Source: Alistipes senegalensis (GTDB lineage: Bacteria > Bacteroidota > Bacteroidia > Bacteroidales > Rikenellaceae). Taken from it: a DNA stretch of 37,640 bases. Where the stretch lies: NCBI GenBank assembly GCA_023665825.1, contig JAMPDE010000002.1, forward strand, positions 223,210-260,849. Reading direction: 5' to 3'. The position numbers and the translations under genes were made by a program. How positions within the stretch are numbered: position 1 is the stretch's first letter; every line of letters starts with the position of its first letter. Below, piece by piece: positions 32,300 to 37,640 of this stretch. A model generated the notes under the pieces. That model saw only the letters and a list, made by a program, of their open reading frames with translations, was not told where the DNA came from and did no database searches.

Positions 32300-32380
32300 G
32301 GCTATTCAAATTTAATTTAGTGGGTGATAGCGCAACCGACCGCCCGAAACCGAACGGCCGGCCGTCGCGCTAATAAAAAA

Positions 32381-34327
32381 TCAGAACATCTTGACAAACA
32401 CCTCGATGGCCTGATATTCGGCCATACCGAGCTGGTCGTAGAGTTTCGCCGTATGCTGGGTGCGCTCTTCGGCCCGCTGCCAGAACTCGCGCGGGTCGCT
32501 GCCCGGAAACGGCATGATGTCTTTCTGCGAGAGGTGGCGGTAGATGGCGTGGCGTTTCATGATGAGCTCGTCGGGCGACAGGGGCACCGCCATGTCGACC
32601 ATGCCCAAATCCCACTCCATCCACGCGCCGCGATAGAGCCACAGGTGGCAGTTTTTCAGCCACTCGTCCTCCTTCACGACCTCCAACGCCCCGAGCACGG
32701 CCTCCATGCAGGTGCGGTGCGTGCCGTGCGGGTCGGCCAAGTCGCCGGCGGCGTAAATCTGGTCGGGCTTGATTTCGCGCAGGAGCTTGACGATGATGTC
32801 GATATCCTTCTCCGAAAGCTGGCCTTTCTTGATGCCGCCCGTTTCGTAGAATGGCAGGTTCAGGAAGTGGGCGTTGGTGTCGGGATTCAGCCCGAACGAC
32901 CGCACGGCCGCACGGGCTTCAGCGCGGCGGATAGCCCCTTTGAGGTCGAGCAGCGGACGCGGTTCGGGTTCGCCCTTTTTCTTGCCGGCGATGATCTTCT
33001 CGACTTCGGCATAATGGTTCCCGAAGCCCAGTTCGCGGGCGGTGTCGATGTTCTGCAACACCACGTCGTCGGCGACGGCGACGTTGCCCGAAGTTTCGTA
33101 GGCGACGTGCACGTCGTGTCCCTGCTGTACGAGCCGGATGAAGGTGCCGCCCATCGAGATGACGTCGTCGTCGGGGTGCGGCGAAAAGACGATGATACGC
33201 TTGGGGAAGGGCGTCGACGGCACGGGGCGGGTCGAATCGTCGGCGTTGGGTTTGCCGCCGGGCCAGCCGGTGATGGTGTGCTGCAAGTCGTTGAACACGT
33301 CGATGTTGATGCGGTCGTAGGTGCGGCCCTGCTCCAAAAGCTCGCCGAGCGAATTTTCGATGTAGTCCTTGTACGTGAGTTTCAGTATAGGCTTGCCGAC
33401 GACGCCGCACAGCCACACGACGGCCTTGCGGACGAACTTGGGCGTCCACTCGCACGGGCCGACCAGCCAAGGCGTCTCCTGACGGGTCAGCCGCTGGGCG
33501 GCGTTCTCGTCGATGACGACCTCGATGTTGCGGTGCCCCTGCAAGTGCGAAGCGGGCACCTGCCCCGAAATCTCGCCCTCGACCACACGCTGGATAATGG
33601 GTGCCTTGTCCTCGCCCCATGCCATCAGAATGATGCGGTCGGCGCGCATGATGGTGTCGATGCCCATCGTGATGGCCATCTTCGGGGTGTTCTCCAACCC
33701 GAAGAACGCACCCGACTGGATTTTGCGCGTGTTGTGGGTGAGCTGCACGAGGCGCGTATGCGACTTGGCATAGGAACCCGGCTCGTTGAAACCGATCTGT
33801 CCGTCCTCACCGACACCGATAATCATTAGGTCGATTTTGCGGATAGCGTGGTCGTACGCGGCGCAGTACTCCGAAATGCCCGATTCGGGAATCGACCCGT
33901 CGGGAATATGGACATTTTCGGGCAGAATATCGACGTGGTTCAGAAAATCCTCGTGGATGCGGTAGTTGCGGCTCTGCTGCTCGGATGCCTGAATCGGATA
34001 GAACTCGTCGAGCGAGTAGACGGCCACGTTCTTGAAGCTGACCTGCCCCTCGTTGTAACGCTTGACCAGTTCGCGGTAGAGGCCGAGCGGCGTGCGGCCG
34101 GTGGTCAGACCGAGCACGAAGGGGTCGGCCTCCTCGAAATCGGCGTTGCACGCATGCGCGTCGTCGTAATGCCGGATCGCCTTGACGATGGTGTCGGCGA
34201 CGTACTGCACGCCCGAATACTCGCTGTCGAAGACCCGCGTGCCGATCTTCTCGTAACGGTGGATGATGTCGCGCGGAGTCGATGCCTCGATCAGTCCGCC
34301 GTCTTTCGGTAATGAATACTTTTCCAT
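32381..34327 (-). CDS. NagB-like / PIG-L (LmbE) deacetylase fusion protein
   Basis: 648 residues in two domains. Residues about 30-290 resemble glucosamine-6-phosphate deaminase (GLTTGRTPLGLY, VYSLDEFYP with Asp107, GVGEDGQIGFNEPGS with Asp175 and Glu182), but the His used for sugar-ring opening is Gln177. Residues about 375-640 are a PIG-L/LmbE zinc deacetylase with HPDDD (H384-D388) and DPHGTH (H534, H537). The family is common in Bacteroidota; a natural idea is deacetylation of an N-acetylhexosamine phosphate followed by deamination, but the Gln change questions whether the first domain still catalyses. It is cytoplasmic (no signal). The leader carries a 16-base sequence shared with the PL29 gene leader, followed by an AT-rich stretch TAAATTAATAAAA before the ATG. 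Confidence 0.9.
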   Translation of the reverse strand: MEKYSLPKDGGLIEASTPRDIIHRYEKIGTRVFDSEYSGVQYVADTIVKAIRHYDDAHACNADFEEADPFVLGLTTGRTPLGLYRELVKRYNEGQVSFKNVAVYSLDEFYPIQASEQQSRNYRIHEDFLNHVDILPENVHIPDGSIPESGISEYCAAYDHAIRKIDLMIIGVGEDGQIGFNEPGSYAKSHTRLVQLTHNTRKIQSGAFFGLENTPKMAITMGIDTIMRADRIILMAWGEDKAPIIQRVVEGEISGQVPASHLQGHRNIEVVIDENAAQRLTRQETPWLVGPCEWTPKFVRKAVVWLCGVVGKPILKLTYKDYIENSLGELLEQGRTYDRINIDVFNDLQHTITGWPGGKPNADDSTRPVPSTPFPKRIIVFSPHPDDDVISMGGTFIRLVQQGHDVHVAYETSGNVAVADDVVLQNIDTARELGFGNHYAEVEKIIAGKKKGEPEPRPLLDLKGAIRRAEARAAVRSFGLNPDTNAHFLNLPFYETGGIKKGQLSEKDIDIIVKLLREIKPDQIYAAGDLADPHGTHRTCMEAVLGALEVVKEDEWLKNCHLWLYRGAWMEWDLGMVDMAVPLSPDELIMKRHAIYRHLSQKDIMPFPGSDPREFWQRAEERTQHTAKLYDQLGMAEYQAIEVFVKMF

Positions 34328-34350
34328 ATTTTTATTAATTTATGTCTCGT

Positions 34351-34366
34351 TGCTATGTTCGGTTGT
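34351..34366 (-). promoter_or_regulatory. Leader element shared with the PL29-type gene
   Basis: On the minus strand this reads ACAACCGAACATAGCA, identical to 21048-21063 upstream of the PL29 gene. Eight bases further on both genes have TAAATTAATAAAA just before the start codon (measured from the third repeat copy at the PL29 gene). It lies in the 76-base gap between the CBM9-like gene and the NagB/PIG-L gene, where no TAnnTTTG promoter is seen. Confidence 0.55.
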
Positions 34367-34403
34367 CACGGTATATATGGTAATCGCTTTTCACCGTTTT
34401 GCG

Positions 34404-35072
34404 TTACATTGCTTCGGCAGCAAACTCGACCTCGCCGAAAAATTCGGGCCGGTGGAAGTCGGGCTGCGGCGTGTCGATCGGGCGCCACGACAGGAAATGC
34501 GGATGCGACAGGTTGTCGCCGCATTTGTACAAGTTCATGCGTCCGCGCAGGCCGTCCCAGCTATCGAACGCATGGCAAAACAGTACCTGCGGCGGAATGG
34601 CCAGCGTCAGCGTCCAGCGGTTGTCGCCCTCGCGCTCCTCGAACGGAGCATCGGGCAACGTCGAGGTGCGGCGCACCGAAGCCAGCGTCTCGGCCGAAGC
34701 GCGCACGACCCCCTCGCTGCGCGAACGACGGTAGGCCAGCAGCATGCGGCCGATGCAGGTGGTCTCGAAGTTGTAATACCCCGTCCCGTCGTCCTGTGCA
34801 GGGCCGTCCGGCGCGAAGAAAAACTCCACGCACGAATCGGTCCAAACTTCGCCGTTGTCCTCGACGACCCGAGCCGCCGTATAACGCTCGGCGACCTCGA
34901 ACCGCAAGAACAACCGGTCGCCCGTGTGGAACATGCGGAACCGCACCTGCGGCGCATAAGGGAACGCCTCCGGCCAGTTGCAACAACCGACCGGCTGCGG
35001 CTCCGACGCGGCGAAAGCCCGCTCGACGGCCGCCGAATCGGCGGAATCCAGAGTAAATTTCGGAACAATCAT
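34404..35072 (-). CDS. CBM9-like (DOMON-type) carbohydrate-binding protein
   Basis: 222 residues and no signal peptide or membrane segment, so apparently cytoplasmic. The pattern LFLRFEVAERYTAARVVEDNG, VWTDSCVEFFFAP and YYNFETTCIGRMLLAYR is that of the family-9-like carbohydrate-binding fold found in many Bacteroidota proteins. No enzyme motif is seen. It begins seven bases after the NahK-like kinase stop, so the two are co-transcribed. A sugar-binding accessory to intracellular hexosamine metabolism is a reasonable guess, but its role is unknown. Confidence 0.8.
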   Translation of the reverse strand: MIVPKFTLDSADSAAVERAFAASEPQPVGCCNWPEAFPYAPQVRFRMFHTGDRLFLRFEVAERYTAARVVEDNGEVWTDSCVEFFFAPDGPAQDDGTGYYNFETTCIGRMLLAYRRSRSEGVVRASAETLASVRRTSTLPDAPFEEREGDNRWTLTLAIPPQVLFCHAFDSWDGLRGRMNLYKCGDNLSHPHFLSWRPIDTPQPDFHRPEFFGEVEFAAEAM

Positions 35073-35079
35073 GAGTCGT

Positions 35080-36177
35080 CTATGCGTATTTCTTCACCGT
35101 TTCCCGCACGACGGCGCACATCGCGTCGTACTGCTGCTCCATACTCTGCAACAGCGCGTACTGCGCGCGGGTGCGGATGAGGTTGTGGTCGGGATACTTG
35201 ATTTTATAATAAGTGTCCCCGTCGAGGTAATCCATCAGGAAGCGCAGTACCTGCTCGTAAGTGATGTAACGCGCCGAAAAGGCCAAATGGTCGATTTCGG
35301 CCTGTGTCAACTGCTTGGCCCGCTGCGACAGATACCCTTCGGTGTAAGCGCGGAACATGCCGAGCGACAACCCCACGCGCGAAAGGTCGCGGTCATCCTC
35401 CTCGCCCGTATTGGCGTAGGAACGGATGGCGTCGCCGAAGTCGTTGAGCGACGTGGAAGCCATCACCGTATCGAGGTCGATCGCGCACAACACCTCGCCC
35501 TGCTTGTCGAAGAGGATATTGTTGATTTTGGTATCGTTGTGGGTCACGCGTGTGGGAATGGTGCCGTTTTCGACCAACTCCCAGAAGCCGAGCATCTCGC
35601 GGCGGCGCGCCTCGATCCACCCGATCTCTTCGGCGAGCGAAGCCTTGCGGCCGGCGGCGTCGCGAGCCAACGAGGCGTCCCACTGCTCGAACCGGAAGCG
35701 GATGTTGTGGAAGCCGGGAAGCGTCTCGGCCAACGGCTCGGTGAAATCGGCCAACTGCGCCTGAAACTTGCCGATACCCTCGCCGCCCTTGCGGGCCAAT
35801 GCCTCCGAATCGGCCTTGTTGTAAGCAATGGTGTCGGCGATGAAGACCGTCACAGCCCAAAAGTCGCCCTGCGAATCGACGTGATACAGCTTGCCGTCGC
35901 GGGCAGGCACGACCGTCATCACCTCGCGCAACGGGTCGCCGCCGTGTGCGATTACCTGCCGCCGGATGTGCCCGGTCACCTTGCGGATGTTCTCCATCAT
36001 GGCCGGAACGTCGGGAAAGATGTTTTTGTTCTTGCGCTGCAAGATGTAATCGGGAGCGTCGCCCACCGTGCGCACGATGAACGTGTCGTTGATGAAGCCG
36101 TCACCCAACGAATCGACGGAAACGACGGGAGCTGCCAATGCAAATGACGTGGCGATAGTTTGAAGATTCGAGTTCAT
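35080..36177 (-). CDS. NahK-like sugar kinase (aminoglycoside phosphotransferase fold)
   Basis: 365 residues. The APH-type kinase pattern is clear: an N-terminal nucleotide lobe (GDGFINDTFIV, YILQRKNKNIF with the ATP Lys region), the catalytic loop THNDTKINNILFD (residues about 214-226, HxDxxxxN type) and the metal-binding CAIDLDTV. N-acetylhexosamine 1-kinase (NahK) of Bifidobacterium belongs here and phosphorylates GlcNAc/GalNAc at C1. Similar kinases in Bacteroidota are usually annotated only as phosphotransferases. Its place next to a GalE-type epimerase and near NagB supports an amino-sugar substrate, and GalNAc is what chondroitin would supply. The galE stop lies 39 bases upstream. Confidence 0.85.
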   Translation of the reverse strand: MNSNLQTIATSFALAAPVVSVDSLGDGFINDTFIVRTVGDAPDYILQRKNKNIFPDVPAMMENIRKVTGHIRRQVIAHGGDPLREVMTVVPARDGKLYHVDSQGDFWAVTVFIADTIAYNKADSEALARKGGEGIGKFQAQLADFTEPLAETLPGFHNIRFRFEQWDASLARDAAGRKASLAEEIGWIEARRREMLGFWELVENGTIPTRVTHNDTKINNILFDKQGEVLCAIDLDTVMASTSLNDFGDAIRSYANTGEEDDRDLSRVGLSLGMFRAYTEGYLSQRAKQLTQAEIDHLAFSARYITYEQVLRFLMDYLDGDTYYKIKYPDHNLIRTRAQYALLQSMEQQYDAMCAVVRETVKKYA

Positions 36178-36216
36178 GCAGATTTTTTATTCATTCGGTT
36201 TTGCGGCGGAACGAGG

Positions 36217-37245
36217 TCATTTCATCCCGCGCACATGTTTTTCCCACGCCCACGAAGTGCGGAGCGTCTCCTGCAACGGCCGTTCGGCTTTCCAGCCCAA
36301 CTCTTCGTTGGCCAGCGTCGTATCGGCCCAAATCGCCGAGATATCGCCTGCCCGACGGCCCACGATTTTGTAGTTCAGCTTCAGCCCGTTGGCCTGCTCG
36401 AATCCCTTGACCAGTTCGAGCACCGACACCGGACGGCCCGTACCGACGTTGAAAATCTCGTAGGCAGCCTTCATGCGCTGCCGCGTCATGCGGGTGACGG
36501 CGGCGACGTGGGCTTTGGCCAAATCCACGACGTCGATATAGTCGCGCAGGCAGGTGCCGTCGGGCGTGTCGTAATCGTCGCCGAACACCGACAGGCACTC
36601 ACGGATGCCGGCGGCCGTCTGGGTGATGTAGGGCACGAGGTTCTGCGGCACGCCGCGCGGCAGTTCGCCGATGAGGGCCGACGGATGCGCACCGATAGGA
36701 TTGAAGTAGCGCAGAGCGATGCCGTGCACGCCTTCGTAGGCGGCGCAACAATCGCGCAAAATGTCTTCGGCCATCTGCTTGGTATTGCCGTAGGGCGAGG
36801 TGGCGGGCTGGCGGGGCGTCCGCTCGGTCACGGGCAGCTCTTCGGCTTCGCCGTAAACCGTCGCAGACGACGAGAAAAGGATGTTCGGCCGTCCGAACTC
36901 GCGCATCAGGGCGCAGATGTTCATGAACGACACGAGGTTGTTGCGGTAATACTTCAACGGCTCGTCGACCGATTCGCCCACTGCCTTGTAAGCGGCGAAG
37001 TGGATGACCGAATCGAACTCGTACCGCTCGAAGACGCGGCGCAGCGCCTGCTCGTCGCAGGTATCAACCTGCTCGAACGGCACGTCGGTGCCCGTGATGC
37101 GGCGCACGCCCTCGACGGCGGCCAGCTCCGAATTGGAAAGGTTGTCGATGACGACCACCTCGTAACCGGCAGCGATCAGCTCCACCGCCGTATGCGTGCC
37201 GATATAACCGGCACCGCCCGAAATCAAAACGCGATTGTTATTCAT
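36217..37245 (-). CDS. galE: UDP-glucose/UDP-N-acetylglucosamine 4-epimerase GalE
   Basis: 342 residues. NAD+-binding GGAGYIG (10-16), FSSSATVYG (Ser/Thr catalytic segment, 124-132) and Y152-x3-K156 (PYGNTKQM) identify the short-chain dehydrogenase-type epimerase. The 'gatekeeper' position (Tyr299 in E. coli, Cys307 in human) lies in GDISAIWAD and is Ile305. Enzymes without Tyr here often accept UDP-GlcNAc/UDP-GalNAc as well as UDP-Glc/UDP-Gal, so N-acetylated substrates are plausible. The start ATG (37243-37245) gives the MNNNRVLISGG N-terminus; nine in-frame upstream codons from another ATG at 37272 look non-coding. It is followed by the NahK-like kinase. Confidence 0.94.
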   Translation of the reverse strand: MNNNRVLISGGAGYIGTHTAVELIAAGYEVVVIDNLSNSELAAVEGVRRITGTDVPFEQVDTCDEQALRRVFERYEFDSVIHFAAYKAVGESVDEPLKYYRNNLVSFMNICALMREFGRPNILFSSSATVYGEAEELPVTERTPRQPATSPYGNTKQMAEDILRDCCAAYEGVHGIALRYFNPIGAHPSALIGELPRGVPQNLVPYITQTAAGIRECLSVFGDDYDTPDGTCLRDYIDVVDLAKAHVAAVTRMTRQRMKAAYEIFNVGTGRPVSVLELVKGFEQANGLKLNYKIVGRRAGDISAIWADTTLANEELGWKAERPLQETLRTSWAWEKHVRGMK

Positions 37246-37286
37246 AGTTTCTGTTTCTGTCTGTCCTTGCAATTCTTCGTGCGGGC

Positions 37287-37339
37287 CGCAGCCTCCGGCG
37301 GCGAAGGCCCGCCTTCGGGCGTGCCGTTCGCAGGCTGCG
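37287..37339. repeat. GC-rich nested palindrome between glmM and galE
   Basis: CGCAGCCT (37287-37294) pairs with AGGCTGCG (37332-37339), and inside it GAAGG (37303-37307) pairs with CCTTC (37312-37316) around CCCG. No T run follows on the minus strand, so it is not a standard terminator. It resembles REP-type intergenic palindromes; whether it is repeated in the genome cannot be seen here. Confidence 0.5.
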
Positions 37340-37353
37340 CCCCTTATATTATA

Positions 37354-37640
37354 TTACCCCTTTACGATCTCCTCAATCTCTTTGATAAACCTTTGCGCCA
37401 GTGCGTCGGCTTCCTCCATCGACTTCGCTTCGGTGTAGACACGGATGATCGGCTCGGTGTTCGATTTACGCAAGTGCACCCAATTCTCGGCGAAGTCGAT
37501 TTTCACCCCGTCGATGTCGTTCACCCGTTCGTGGGCGTACTTGGATTTGATTGTGTGCAGTATCTTGTCCACGTCGATAGCAGGCGTCAACTCGATTTTG
37601 TTCTTCGAGGCGTAATAAGCCGGATAAGTGGCCCGCAATT
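37354..37640 (-). CDS. glmM: Phosphoglucosamine mutase-type phosphohexomutase (GlmM-like), C-terminal part
   Basis: Only the last 95 or so residues are in the window; the gene continues beyond 37640. The domain-4 phosphate-binding loop is LRKSNTEPIIRVY, the Bacteroidota form of the usual RxSGTEPxxR motif of alpha-D-phosphohexomutases. Residues before it (YYASKNKIELT, DVDKILHTIKSKYA, INDIDGVKIDF-like) fit GlmM/phosphomannomutase-type proteins of this phylum. GlmM interconverts glucosamine-6-phosphate and glucosamine-1-phosphate; which sugar this one prefers cannot be decided from the tail. It is separated from galE by 108 bases containing a palindrome, so co-transcription is uncertain. Confidence 0.85.
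   Translation of the reverse strand, partial: LRATYPAYYASKNKIELTPAIDVDKILHTIKSKYAHERVNDIDGVKIDFAENWVHLRKSNTEPIIRVYTEAKSMEEADALAQRFIKEIEEIVKG

Noticed and set aside
32307..32314. TAAATTTG on the minus strand upstream of nagB, a -7 match
   Set aside because: It lies only 8 bases from the nagB ATG, leaving almost no leader; more likely an AT-rich translation start region.
32330..32372. Imperfect inverted repeat with AGCGC/GCGCT ends between nagB and the fusion gene
   Set aside because: The stem is broken by mismatches and no T run follows in the direction of transcription, so a terminator call is not supported.
37246..37272. Upstream ATG adding nine residues to GalE
   Set aside because: The extra residues (Gln/Thr/Glu repeats) are outside the conserved start of the family, and the leader there is low-complexity.
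1..37640. CRISPR arrays, insertion sequences, integrase or phage genes
   Set aside because: No regularly spaced repeats, transposase or integrase motifs, or att-like duplications were found; the only repeats are the short ones listed.

Overview
The window looks like chromosomal DNA from a GC-rich gut Bacteroidota; Alistipes/Rikenellaceae is my best guess (inference). The evidence is a SusC/SusD pair, a hybrid two-component regulator with periplasmic propellers, several TAnnTTTG -7 promoter elements, a complete Rnf operon, surface lipoproteins with acidic residues after the lipid cysteine, and coding DNA that is mostly near 60-70% GC. No CRISPR array, transposase, integrase or phage gene was seen.

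Layout. (1) 1-90: 3' part of a tRNA-Glu(CTC) and a terminator. (2) 178-1631: an HxlR-type regulator divergent from an NTF2-fold protein and an iron-sulfur-flavoprotein-like reductase. (3) 1856-8998: one tightly packed operon, nadE, an RseC-family gene and rnfBCDGEA, closed by a bidirectional terminator at 9022-9051. It couples NAD synthesis to the ferredoxin:NAD+ ion pump. (4) 9071-30193: a polysaccharide utilisation locus (PUL) for chondroitin sulfate or a related glycosaminoglycan. The minus strand holds SusC, SusD and a DUF5017-like surface lipoprotein. The plus strand holds a GH88 unsaturated glucuronyl hydrolase, a PL8 chondroitinase ABC-like lyase, a Ser-type sulfatase, a PL29-type lyase, a second lipoprotein that shares the PL29 N-terminal module but ends in a different, AT-richer beta-helix, and the hybrid sensor/regulator. 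(5) 30216-37640, minus strand: an anaerobic sulfatase-maturating radical SAM enzyme, NagB, a NagB-like/PIG-L deacetylase fusion, a CBM9-like protein, a NahK-like sugar kinase, a GalE-type epimerase and the end of a GlmM-type mutase.

How it fits together (inference from families). The lyases cut the glycan, the sulfatase (activated by the neighbouring maturase) and GH88 process the unsaturated oligosaccharides, SusC/D and the lipoproteins capture and import them, the hybrid regulator senses them, and the kinase/epimerase/mutase/deaminase set handles the released amino sugar.

Points that stand out: the glutaminase nucleophile of NadE is replaced by Gly; there are two 9-G tracts, one in the PUL regulator and one in the chimeric lipoprotein; a 16-bp sequence is shared by the leaders of the PL29 gene and the NagB/PIG-L gene, within a three-copy repeat at the former; and a PL29-type N-terminal module is attached to a compositionally different beta-helix.
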